From Chondrosia reniformis (lineage: Eukaryota; Porifera; Demospongiae; Chondrillida; Chondrillidae), in NCBI GenBank assembly GCA_947172415.1, contig OX359191.1, forward strand, positions 6,572,001 to 6,636,000: DNA of 64,000 bases. The letters run 5' to 3'. Of this stretch, positions 23,996 through 36,600 are shown in pieces. Within the stretch, counting starts at the first letter, position 1. The number at the start of each line of letters is the position of its first letter. Both the position numbers and the translations under genes were made by a program. Below the pieces are notes generated by a model. The model searched no databases. It was given only the letters and a program-made list of their open reading frames with translations, and was not told where the DNA came from.

Positions 23996-25009
23996 TTAAT
24001 TCAGTTTTTTGGCTGGCAGCTTTGGAGGTTTAGAAATGGAGTGATGATTAACACTGCTGAGGGCTATACAGCACTGAGCCGCATAGTATGTAGACATTAC
24101 AATAGCACGACCACCTGGAACAGGTGAACAAAACTTATTATATGCCAAAACAACATCCGAAAAGACAAACAAAATCATTCCAGACGCAGCATATATCTTT
24201 CTCCATGGCACATCAGTGTTACGAAGGCTAAACCTTGCTAAAGCTCTCCAAGAATTCACACCAAGTAGAACCCCATATATGAAAATGGCAACCTTCATTG
24301 TGGTACTAAGACAACCCCAAATATTGCCTACCATAACGGTAGTTCCTATCACACATAGTATGAACTCTTTTAGCCCAAAAGGACCTTTTCCAAATGCAAC
24401 CATGTATATAACATGTCCTATCGCAAACATCAGCATCCCCAAGATGAATATCTTCTTGTCTGCCTGCCAAATCAATAGAGCATCCCCTAATACAGAAAAG
24501 CAAAGCCCAAGGCAGATACACTTGTTGTACAAGCAAGACTTGGACTCGATAATGCCGTGATAGAAGACATAGCTAATGAGACAGAGAATGGGGAGACACT
24601 TGACAATGGCGGCCACTACTCCCGGGTTTTCTGGCGGTATCCAAAGTACAAAGAAGACGCACGCGGTCTGAAGGAAGGGCAGAATGAAAGGCAACACGCT
24701 CCTGAGTTCCTTTGTTACCTGGTACTTTTGTTCCTACAAAAGAGATATAGGTCGACAACACCTCAATGAACAAGTACTGAAAAGGTCAGTTTATCTAAAT
24801 TTTCACATTGACTAGAGTTAATAATAGTCCATAGAGACTTTATTGGTATAAAGTAATATTAAACAAGCGAAGTTATAATTAAAACAAGCGAAGTAATATT
24901 AAATTAAAACAAGCGCTCGGAAGATGACAAAATTGGAGTATATACATAAATTACGTACTTTTAGAAACTCCTTAACTTTTGGAAACATTTCTTTAACGAG
25001 AATTTCCAT
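23996..25009 (-). CDS. Lysoplasmalogenase, TMEM86 (YhhN) family
   Basis: Exon 1 25009-24959 encodes MEILVKEMFPKVKEFLK; exon 2 24733-23996 completes a 262-aa protein. The intron (donor GTACGT, acceptor TTTGTAG) preserves the frame. Seven to eight hydrophobic segments are visible. The family signatures are LGDALLIW after the second or third helix, GHVIYMVAF, and SDVVLAYNKF with MSTYYAAQ near the C-terminus. The acidic residues of LGDALL and FSDVVLA are the conserved putative active-site aspartates of the family. TMEM86 enzymes hydrolyse the vinyl-ether bond of lysoplasmalogens in ER membranes. Its start codon lies 156 bp from that of a paralogue on the opposite strand. Confidence 0.9.
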
Positions 25010-25164
25010 ATTCTAAAATGAAGCGAGTCTCCACGGCAAATTATATTTTTACCAAAACTCCCTTCCTCTGAATAGTGCTAAAGGAAATACCGAAGACGTA
25101 TCAATAACAACGATTCACATTACTGAACAATGGAAGGAAAACAAATGACGTCACCTACCATAAA
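25010..25164. promoter_or_regulatory. Bidirectional promoter of two TMEM86 paralogues
   Basis: About 155 bp separates two divergent start codons. It contains AAACTCCCTTCCTC (reverse GGAAGGGAGTTT, ETS-like GGAAG), a GTCTCCACGG, AAGACGTATCAATAACAACG and TGACGTCA-like words (AATGACGTCACC, CRE-like) just upstream of the plus-strand ATG. There is no obvious TATA box. Confidence 0.6.
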
Positions 25165-26209
25165 ATGGCTACCGGAAACCTTGAAATTGTGATTTTTGCT
25201 TATTTGACGTCTGCTGTAGTGTATTTAGTCCTCGGGTTGGGACTGAGACAACGACGTGTATCTATAACCGAGAAACTAATACTGAAATGTATCCCAGTGG
25301 CTATTCTGGCGTGTTTTACTGCTTTAGCTGTGTACTTTGGAGACGACTTCACTGGTCCTGGAGTTATTAACGTGCAATCGAGGCGGGGCAAGTGGAAACT
25401 GCTCCTAGTTTCACTGGTTTTTTCCCTACTTGGAGATGGTCTGCTTTTGTTTAAGAATAACAAGCTTGCTTTCTTGACAGGCATAGGGACATTTGCAGGT
25501 GCGCTCAGAATATGACTATTTTGGCTTAACCATATATGGATATAAAAGTACTAAAATCACAGAAATTATTGTGCAAATGTTTGATACTCTCACACTACCC
25601 CTACCCCAATTATTCGCGTATTATGCTCGATTCTTTAAAGTATCGATTATATTCCCAAAAGAATCCAAGCATAATCGGTTAGGAAGCCATTAGGGAAAAG
25701 GGTCTGGTTACGCGAGACTGCATAATCAGTGCATGCCTAGCTGTAGCATTATGAAAATGGTTTGTGTTTGTAGTATTATATATACAAGTTTCAATGCTTA
25801 ACTTTCTTATCTTTTATACACACATTTAGCGGCTCAGTTTTGGAATATACAGCTCTTGGGAGGATGGGTGGCAGAGGGGTTGATGGAGGGAATCATAGTA
25901 ACACTGATATCTGGCATTATTTACTTCCTTGTATTATATCCCAACTTGAAGTCGTATCTCATCCTCCCCTCATTCATCTATTGTGTCCTGCTCAGCGTGG
26001 TGCTGTGGAGAGGACTGATTGTTCTTGGGAGTGTTTCAAGTGCTACTCACAAGCACTTTGCAGCAGGAATCGGAGCAATATCATACTACATCTCTGATTT
26101 GATTCTTTCCATCAATTTATTTGCTGTGAAAGTTCCCTATGGTGATTACCTCATCATGATAACATACTACATTGCCCAACTTTTACTACTCTTATCTGTT
26201 TTTATATAA
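25165..26209 (+). CDS. Second TMEM86-family protein, divergent paralogue
   Basis: Exon 1 starts at 25165 (ATGGCTACCGG) and ends at the phase-1 donor GCAG|GTGCGC near 25499. Exon 2 begins after CATTTAG near 25829 and runs to 26209, giving about 238 aa. Multiple membrane helices are seen. The family motif is present as LLGDGLLLF, with the conserved Asp, and as YISDLILSINLF with ITYYIAQ near the C-terminus, matching the layout of the neighbour at 23996-25009. The GHVxY segment is not evident, replaced by a FAGAAQFWN junction, so substrate or activity may differ. The head-to-head arrangement suggests an old inverted duplication or co-regulation. Confidence 0.85.
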
Positions 26210-27637
26210 GACACATTTCGTTTAGACACTAACTATAGTTCTGAATCACAGGTTGTATATCAGCATATTTAGGTATTGTATTGTATAATACACAGGCATT
26301 TTTTCACACTTGAACTTGTAGTTTTAGTGTTACTCTAAGTATACTGCACTTACAGTATTGAAGTTGTATGGCATTTCCTATATGCTGGGCCATTTATAGG
26401 TGGGAGGGTCAATTTAATTTGATATGTATAGCAGTATATATACTTTAAGCATACAGTTCTAATAAAATATACCATTGAATGTATGGTGACTTGATGTGAC
26501 AATTTGGAAAATTCCCTTTTTCATTCAAGCACATCATCTGACACTGATTGGAGGAGTGGATGCAATTTTTCGTCAAGTTACAGGAAAGCTGTCTACATAT
26601 CTTAATGATCATTGGGAAGAATCTACCCTCCTATGCCAACACCTAGATTTGAGTTAGGAGTAGCAGTTGAAGACAACCTTTTAATCACAGCTGGTGGTTG
26701 ACCTGCAAAGCATTTCCACAGCCTTAGTGTCTCATTAGCTGCAACTAACCACTGTTGTATATGCATGTCCCATCTGCATGGTGGGAGAGAAGTGTGCAGT
26801 ATAATACATCCTTCCCTCGATCATGTTCCTTCAACTCAGCCACACACTGCATGTTGGGAAGACTAGATGTACTGCATGTATAGTAGAGGACCAACTGGTT
26901 CTGAGGAAAGTCTTGAGCTGCCAACAACTCACAATGACCCTTATTCCTTCATCCGGCCTTATCTAATCCTAAGACAAAGTCAAAGAATATGTATACCCAA
27001 ATAACATCAAAATTTAGAGTATTTGAACATTAAAAATCTGAAAAACCTTATTCAGTATAGCTGAATTTAAATTGTCTATATATGTTTCTCAACCATAAAA
27101 AGTAAATACGCACTCAGCTTATAGAATGCTTATGCAGTCTTTGTCTAATTGAGACTCGGAAATCCTTCAAAACAAGAAGTAGACAGAATACAAGGAGTAT
27201 GGTTGAAAGCTAATTCCAGCATCTTTTAGTGGCCTTTGAAAGAAGTGCACAGTCATGAAAAAGTGAAGTTGTCAAATTGGAGAAGTTGATGAACTGAACC
27301 ACTTTTAGAGAAAGCTGCTTAAACTATAAACACATATGTACATCAGCCTATATAATTTATATGCAAAGGAACTGTATGTCTATGCAGTACATGTACAGAA
27401 TATATATAGCATGTGTTGAAGTACGTATATGTACATATAAATAAGTGAATCACTTCAAGATAATATTATTATTATGCTGGCCAGCGACCAAGTCTTATAT
27501 TGGTTAGGAGAGTATTTAATTAATAAAGGTTCATTAATCAGTTTATCATAAGTAAAATAGTTTCACATTGAAAAAAAGGATTAAAAATGGATAAAATGTC
27601 ATAACTAGCTGTCTATTACAGTTGTGGTCGTGTCCTG
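26210..27637. other. Intergenic region, convergent genes
   Basis: It holds the 3' UTR of the plus-strand TMEM86 gene (AATAAA near 26460) and the kelch relic at 26523-26700. After that come about 900 bp in which I recognise nothing except TACGTA/TATATA microsatellites near 27390-27440. Confidence 0.5.
26523..26700 (+). pseudogene. Kelch-repeat pseudogene fragment
   Basis: Frame one reads HHLTLIGGVDAIFRQVTGKL then STYLNDHWEES. After a +1 shift near 26620 a second frame reads PPMPTPRFELGVAVEDNLLI then TAGG and a stop. The LTLIGG and LLITAGG beta-strand glycine pairs with the PPMPTPR turn are typical of kelch propeller blades, a family that is greatly expanded in some sponges. The frame break, the stop and the lack of neighbouring blades show it is a relic. 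Confidence 0.65.
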
Positions 27638-30600
27638 CTATAAGAGGTATGAGTGACTCTCTGGGGGAAATCCAGGGTAACAGATTTTGGAATAATATTA
27701 CCTACGTATGTTGAAAATGAAGCATCGATGCTATTGATCACATGGTTATATAATTACCAATATAGTTGTGGGAGGTGAAGTTTACATACAAGAGACAATT
27801 GTTACATGTGTGCATGTCAACTTGAAGGTAACAATTAATGAAATACCAACTCAGATGTTCTTTACCAAGGACATATACTGATTGTTTACCTTCAGGTCTT
27901 GATGTAGAGGGCCTTGTTAACTTTGAATTGTTGTGTAGAGAAGGTAGTTTGTGTCTCTCGATAGAAGAATGCTTTGACACTCTTTCATATGCACTAATTC
28001 CACGGTATTCAATTTTTGAGTTTGAGAGCTTCACTCTAGCACTTGCCTTTTGATCAACTTCTCCGACCTTACCGTCACTCGACTCACTAAAGGTTGAAGT
28101 ATTGTTGCTACTTCCTAAGAAAGATCCTGAGAGCATGACAGTAGCTGGTAGTGATAGTTCTTTCCTTTCCCCAGCCTGAGATCTCTTTACCTTAATACTG
28201 TTCAAAGTTTCACTATAAGAGATATTACAAATATCAATAATATCCAATGCACACAAAAGTACACACACGTACAAATGCAAAACAAGCATACCTAAATATG
28301 TATAAACTAATTTGTATAGCATACTCATAAAATACGTATGTAAACATCCTTAATACATCCTTAATACAATCATTTATCCTTAATTATGAGAGATTAGAGA
28401 AATTTGGCTAAATACGTACGTACTTGGATGAAAACTTTATCTCTTCAAGTGCCTCAACAGCTGCAGCTACCCTATTTATGTGCCTCTTCATGTGACTGTC
28501 ACCATCTCTGTGCATCTCAGTTATAGGACTACCACAGCAAGGGAGAATAATAAGTTCACAAGTATTGTATGTATGTATGCGTACGTACACATTGGGTGAA
28601 CATGTGTTGGAATAGGGATGTGTATACGTATGTGATGATGACATCAGGTTAGAACTACCCAGTCTAGCTTGTCAGAATATGAAACTTACGTATACATATA
28701 CATACATACATTGTACTTATATATGCTTACATAACATAACATACGTACGTATGCACATATACAATACAAAAAAGAAACTGAATCACACAAACCTTAGTAT
28801 ACTGTCTTCATAGACGATCTCCTCCTTGGAGAGCTTTGTGGTGAACGATTCTGGTATGGCCTGTTCTTTTGGAGGTGGTGGGAGTCTGCATGGTAAATTA
28901 CTCATGCCAGCTTCCGGGACTGAGAAGGATTTCGGAACTGGTTCACTCATATCAGTGTGTGAGTATGCCTCCTCCTGTGTAGGAAGGAGATTGGTTACTA
29001 CTATGGTGGGTTGGTTGCTAGGGTTATTGAAGGTTATTCTGGCAACTGTGGTTACCACTAAGGTTGGGCCAGTAGCTATGGCAACCACAAGATAAAGACA
29101 TTTAAATGAAGAGAATCTTGTACATTTAAAAGTACATATATGTATCTCTTTTACTTTCTTGAGAATGAGAACGTACTTGAGTTAGTGCAGTCAAGCTTGT
29201 TGCTTGAATGACATTGTTGTCACTATCATCATCTTCAGATTCATTGTCTTCGTCATCACTGTCATACCCCATGTCATCCTTGTCCACTCCTCCTTGGTAT
29301 GAACTCATTTTGCTGTTGACAGCCTCTCCTCTATTGACATCAATATGGGGAAGCTGATCGCTATAGAGAGGTGCAAAGTTCCCACCAGTCTCATTCTCTG
29401 TAAGGACATCTGTTGGGGCATCTGTTGTAGTTACACTTTGTGATGGAGGAAGGGCGGGAAGAAAGTCTGTAGATCTCTCCTTTGGTACAGGTACAACATT
29501 GCTCTGGACAGACCAAAATCAATCAACTAAGTATTACTCTGCTAAGTATATAATACATACATAGGTAGCATCTCTACTCATGATAGTACAAATACTCCCT
29601 ATCATTTCAAGTGTACATTATGTAATATGTACGTACAGGATATGTACCTTTGGATGGTAAGTGCTTCTGGTCTCCCTTGTGCCCTCTGCAGCACAATCTT
29701 TGCAGGATCTTGTTGGATGGTTTAAAGGGACATTATCTACTCCTCCACTGCCATCAGGACGCCTCAGTGTTTTGACCATATCAAGGTATACATGCTTATT
29801 TCCACCAACCAGAGAATGGTTGTTGCGAAAGAATCTTGACAAACTCAATAAGTTGCTGGTTGGGTTAACTGGCACTAGAAAACAATTAATCCACATACAT
29901 ACGTATGTACGTACATGGCAGTGCTTATTGTAATGAATAAAGAATTAACAATAATCTTACTAACATAATTAAAATTTAATGCTAAATTCACTTTGAACAC
30001 ACTTGCAATTCTAGAATTGACTATTGTACGTACGTATACGTATGAGACGTACGTAAGTACTTTTCAATACTAAGAAAAACAACCAATATTAGAATGAAGT
30101 TTGATTGTATTCTGAAATAACTGCCTAAGTTCACAACTTTAATGATTAATTCTGTGTGTACTGTACGTATGTACATACGTGATGAAGTGAATTCAACTAA
30201 AATCTCTAGAACACTTAACAATTTCACTGTATGTAAATATGTGTATATACGTACGTATTTATATGTACCTGTGTTTGTGTAGCATTGAAATACAACTACA
30301 GTAGGTACATTCAGACAAGATACATACACAACTCCTCAGATACCTACGTACATACGTATACACTCACGATTGTATCTTTCCATGAGCTCTTTCATTTGAT
30401 TGGCCACCGCATGAGCACTCTCTGATTGGAGCATCTCCTTCTCATGGTGGGAAGGGCGAAGGCTAATGTTGGAACTGGACACTCCTGGACACCCTGCCTC
30501 GGCCACCCCATCCATCTGCCTAGGCAGCAGGGAGGATATCTGCAGTGGTGACCTGCGAGGAGGCGGGTACCTCCAGGGCTCCTGGTGGAAGGAATTCATA

Positions 30601-33600
30601 GACATCTGTTGAGGACCCCAGCTGGTCTCCATCTGCTGTATAAATAATAGACATACGTACGTATGTGTAAACAGACATTGTACTATAGCACTGTATTCAG
30701 TAGAGCAGACGTGCTGCTATCACATTACAGTTAATCAGCAATGACAAAGACTTTAAGTGTACACAGATATGTACGTATATAAGTAGTGCCAAACTGTGTT
30801 ATTTTGGGGGTTCATAGAGTATGTCTCTCAATAGATAAGGATGGTAGTGAACCTTTTATCAGTGGAGTTAAAAGTATTCTTACCATTGAGACATAACTTC
30901 CAAGGCCGACAGCATGAGACTCGGCATCACTCCTCTACAGAAGGATAAAAATGGAAAGATACATACACTATATAAGCCCACGAGCATATGGCACACACAA
31001 GTCACAATACATGAAACCACTACATATATTCATTATTATGTGACTCTAAGGCAGTCTGGTTTACAAGTGGGCAAATGCTCATGGATGTCAAATGTACGTA
31101 CCTTTCTCATTCTCTCTTCAAGTCTCTCTTGCACGTGAATGGGTATTCCCCCTGACATTCCTGCAGTCAAGCTGTGACCTCTGTGTTTGTACTGGACTGA
31201 AACACCAGCTGCAGTATACATAAGTATGTATAGAAATAATAATAAATATACACTCATTTACGTACATACGTATGTAGATACATATGTAAATATTACTAAG
31301 CTATGTATGTATATAGAATCTATGTACATACGTATACGTATGCTGAAAGTACAATACTATAGATCTACGTAAAATGTCTTCTTGTCAGAGAAATCATTTA
31401 CATTTATGCAGTTACAGACTACCTTAGTTAGATATTTCCAGTGTAAATGTACTTGTGAGCATACGTAAGTAAAGTGTACGTATCACTTGCTGTACCTGAC
31501 TGATTGCTATGAAGAGAGCTGGCGGAGTTACCCCTCTCACTTTGAGGTTGCTTAGGAACATTGCTTTTGGAGAGTGGTTCTTTACCGCTGGGCTGTGCCT
31601 TCCGCTGTTCCTGTTTCACATCTGGTCTACTAACTCCTGCACCTTCTGTGAAGTCAGTGCTTCCCTTTGCATCTAACAAGCATCAGAATAACATCTTAAG
31701 CGCATGACTACAATTGTAAATGTGTATGCATTAGAGATAATGTAAACTACATACAGGTAAAGGCACCACCACGAATTATCAGCATACACACATACGCACG
31801 TACATACGCACGTACATGTACATATTTCAAGCATACAAATCTGTACCATAACTTATAAGAGAGTATACAAATTAACATGTAAGTACTTAAGCCTTGTAAA
31901 TACAGTTAAACAGATCCAAACATGAAAATACTTGAATTTATCTACATAGGTATCTACGTATGTACACTGTATGTGCTTAAATACTGAATATTACTGCTTA
32001 CTGCATTTGAAACATCAGTACGCATGTATGTATAAATTATAAACAAAAAGAGGAATACTGTATTAATTGTCCATAATGAATATGTACCTTCTGTGTGTGC
32101 CATTTTAAGTTTGGCACCTGAATTCAGAGCAACTTTGCCCTTTGGTTTCTTCTTCTTCTTTGTTTTTGTCTTCTTTTTGGCCAGTTGACCGACAGTTTCT
32201 GACTTTTTGGCAAAGTTGCCCACAGGAGCTCCATCTGAAAGGGAGCTGTCACTTCCAGCATCATCAGACACACTCTCAGAATCTGCAGAAACAGAAATTT
32301 TATTTGCTTATGTACACAAGTTCAAAAAAATAAAATTCAATGCATTCTTCAGCCACAATTTCACTGATTATAAAACATATGTACGTAGGTACGTATATAC
32401 ACGTATGTATATGTTTCAGGACATCACACATACGTACATACATACATACGTATATATATACGTAGTACAGTGCTTATGTACATAGATATGGATTATACCA
32501 CAGGCAGAGGTGGTTATATTGGAAAACCAACAACTGACCTTCCCAGAGTATTTCTTGTTCCATATCCAGCGGATCAGTGTCTGCAGGGAGGCTAATACCT
32601 TGACTTTTCAATTTTTCTAAAATCTGCGCTCTTCTTTCCTCCAGTATCTGGTGCATCACAAAGTTGGTGTTGGTCTCATCGGGGTCACAGTAGTCCAGCA
32701 ATGTGTCACAAAGGTGGTGACCAATAGATTCAAAGTCCTTGGCTGAGAAGTGGTATCCCTGCAGCTTGCCCTCCAAACTGGCCCCGCAGAAAGTGGCTTC
32801 AAGAGTGAACGAGTTGAGAATGCCCATTTGCTGCCACATGACAATCCTGCCAGTTCCTTCTTTGCTCCTTTGCACTCTAAAGTTGGAGCTTTTGTATGAA
32901 AACTTGTCAGAAGCATTCAGTGACAACATTCGTGGGAAGATCCTTTCTAAGGCAGTCCAAAAATTGACCTTGCCTTTTTCACCTTTGGGGTTACCTTGGC
33001 AACCATATATAAAAACATTATGCCTTCTGCTATGGCCATGGAGGTCACAGTAGATTACTACTTGGCGCTCCTTGACTAGCTTGGCAATCATCGACTTTGT
33101 GTGCCACACTGTAGGAAAGGCTTCCTTTAAGTCAGAGCGATAATTTCTAAAACATTGATAGAGAGCTATGTACGTAGATACAGTTCCTAGCAATATCAAT
33201 GGTAAACACATACGTATTGATACTGCTATGTAAGTATGTATCTATACTCTGTATGGCATCAAGTTAGTGACAAGCAGTATTCAATTTAAGGAACACCTAT
33301 CATGTATGTACATATAAATGGAGGAAGAAAGAGAAGAAGCCCAATGATATCCTCATCCGAGGCTCTTTACCATTATTTTTTGGAATATGGTGTACTAGAT
33401 TGTTCATGTATACAGTATACGAATATCTATGTACATACGTATGTATATAAGTAGTACCTGTTCAAGTCTCTAGCAGATAGGGAACATCGGTAGTTACCAA
33501 TAATGACACCATCTGGGTTCAGCATGGGAATAATTTTGAAGACAAACATGTCCCTCAGCAGTTTGGCATCTGGGTGTGGCCCTGTGAGGAAGTCAATGAG

Positions 33601-36600
33601 TCCCTTCATCATCCAGCTACTATTAGATTCACCAGGATGCACTCTAGCAGTAAATATGACTGCTTTCTTAGCCTAAACACACAAAATGGTGGAGCAGATA
33701 AAAACAATCAAAGAATCGGAAAAGGTCACTTCATGTTATATACATATATACGTACGTACTGACTGAATACAGTACATGTACACACCTACATACGTAGGTA
33801 CACATATAGAAATATGTACATGTGACGTCCAAAGTAAGGTATACGTACGTACGTATGTACAAAAGAGAATAACGAAATGAAACAATGAAAGAAATTTAGA
33901 AATCTTTTATATGTATGTACATATATGTATATGTATTTACATACTCCACAATACGTACAGTACATACGCATACCTAAGAATTTAACAAGTTAGCTTAATA
34001 TATGTACACATGTACTGTGAGTGATAATATAACCACACGTATGTAGTTTGAAACATCACTACATGTGTGAATGTTCTATTGATGGACAAGTACGCAAGTA
34101 CATCGGTGAAGCAACAGGCTATGCATACGTATGTACGTAAGTAAAACTGGGGGCTAATATACGTAGGAACTGGTTTTTAATACCAGCAATAATCTCTATT
34201 TGCAAGTTGCGGCTTAAATATCACTCTAACTATGTACTCCACACATAAAATGGCCGCCCTCACCTTGGCCTCCTCCAAGGTGGCTGAGGGAGATGATATG
34301 GTCAGCACTGGCACAGGGTTGCCTGCTAGGGTGTGGCACAGCATCCTTTGCTTACAGAACTTTGCTACATCAGGTTTAGAAGTGACCACCTGAAGATACT
34401 CCTACAAATGCAGCAAAGAGTGTTGAGTATTGAGTATACATATACATTGATATATTGTTGACCCTTGGACAATTATACGTATGTATGCAGCTTTAAGATA
34501 ACCAAATATATTCTTACGTAGGTTTGCCAGTAGCTACCAATGAAGTTCAGAGTGGTGGTATGAAACATGTGGTAACCTTTGACCTCAGAAAATTATTTAC
34601 AAATACAGGTATGAATATTGTTTATATTTATTGAGCTACGTACAGTAAGAGTAGTATCTTTGGGGTTGAATGGCCCCACCCAATGCTCTAAATCAGTTAG
34701 CCACGCCCCTCTGTGCTGCATTGTGTACGTCTCCATATAAATACAAACAGGTGTGTCAGGGCCTCAAATAGACTTACTAGACCAGTCTGCTTCATAGATA
34801 AATGAACAATTAATACACAAACGTATATGTAAAGGTAGGGTTGAATAATTACTGTGAGATATGTAGGTATTGTGGTATGTCTTATTTATTTATTTCTATC
34901 ATACCATAGTCTCTGCACAGGCTTAGCTCTATTAACCACCCGTAAGAGTAAAACTAACATAATATGTAGGATTCACAGAAGATCAAGATAAAGAAAAAGA
35001 CAAAGACTCCCAGGATCACTGATGAAGGGTGGAATTCCCAGAAACGGCTGTCTGACCCAGTGGAGAAGAAGATGAAAGAAGGGAAAAGAAGGAAGAAAAG
35101 ACTCCTGTATCTTCATCTAAAGCTCTCTTTAGGTTTAGTTCCCCTATAGGCTCTTTTTACAGAATAGGCATATAGCATGTAGGAAAATGGTATCTTAGAT
35201 TTTTCATGTACGTATAAACAAGTACATACGTACGTATAAACAAGTACATACGTACGTATAAACAAGTACATACGTACGTATAAACAAGTACATATGTACG
35301 TATAAACAAGTACATATGTACGTATAAACAAGTACATATGTACGTATAAACAAGTACATATGTACGTATAAACAAGTACATATGTACGTATAAACAAGTA
35401 CATATGTACGTATAAACAAGTACATATGTACGTATAAACAAGTACATATGTACGTATAAACAAGTACATATGTACGTATAAACAAGTACATATGTACGTA
35501 TAAACAAGTACATATGTACGTACCTTTAGATCAGAATAAGTGTATGGGTAACAGTGGGCAAAATAGACAGTGTCTCCTCCAAATGGTAGCTTGCAGGACC
35601 AGGTCAGTGCATAATAGTATGAAGACCTTTGCTCTTCCCTCCTAAATCATCATTGTTAGGCAAAATAGTAATACACTGATCAGGTACATAATTATATCTG
35701 TACACTGATATACATAGTTAGAAAATACGTAGTTAATGAATTAATATACGTACGTATGTACCAGTAACCTTACAATACATAGGTTGGTTAAACAGTTATG
35801 TACATATCATATGGCCAGAAATTTTGGCAGGGAATTAATTTTGGCAGATTAGCAGTTTTGAGAGCAATCAGCCAGTATTATGTATAACCACCAAACTACA
35901 CCGAAGGAGAACAACTGTCTTGTCAGTAAAATTGCCAAATGCCATAATTTGAACAATTGACCAAATATTCTTCCCACCAAAATTTACGGCCATACGGTAA
36001 CACATGATTATGTACCTTATATCAGTCTTGAAGTATTTGATGTTAAACCCCACTCTCCTCCACCCTATTCCCTTTAGTTTGGCCTGCTTGTCCGAGTACA
36101 TCAGGGGCTTCATACCCATGTTGTACAGGCTGCCCGACTTGTAGAAGTTTACGATAGTAAAGCGATAGGTCTGTCCTTGCTTCATGTTCCTGACGGCAAA
36201 GAAAAACCACTGTGTGTGCTTGCTGGTAAAGAGATCATAGCGGAGATACAATTCATAGTCCCACTTCCCCCTAAATAATATAAAGAGAAATGTACTAATG
36301 TTAAAGGGATAGCATAATACAGGCATTATAGTGAGGTGATGACTTCATTTCTTACACTTGAACTGCCTTGCATAAGTTTCCACTCTCAAATCTTGACTCG
36401 AAAGACAAACTGATATCATCCACATTTCTCTGAGCAAAACCTTGATAACTTAGATTGGGACCAGGTCTTGCAATAGTAAACTACAGATGTTTCAACATAT
36501 ACAGATTTAAGTACAGTATGCATATCAGTCAGATTCAAAAGTGAAAAAAAAGGAAAAAAATAAGGTCAGTTGATGTGAAAAAAGGGTCAAAAACGTAGTC

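Noticed and set aside
24216-24560. Plus-strand frame of 114 residues over the TMEM86 gene
   Set aside because: Antisense shadow of a well-supported membrane protein frame.
35113-35513. Three minus frames of up to 118 residues rich in [17 protein letters not shown]
   Set aside because: Generated by a 22-bp minisatellite; the same peptide in all three frames shows it is not coding.
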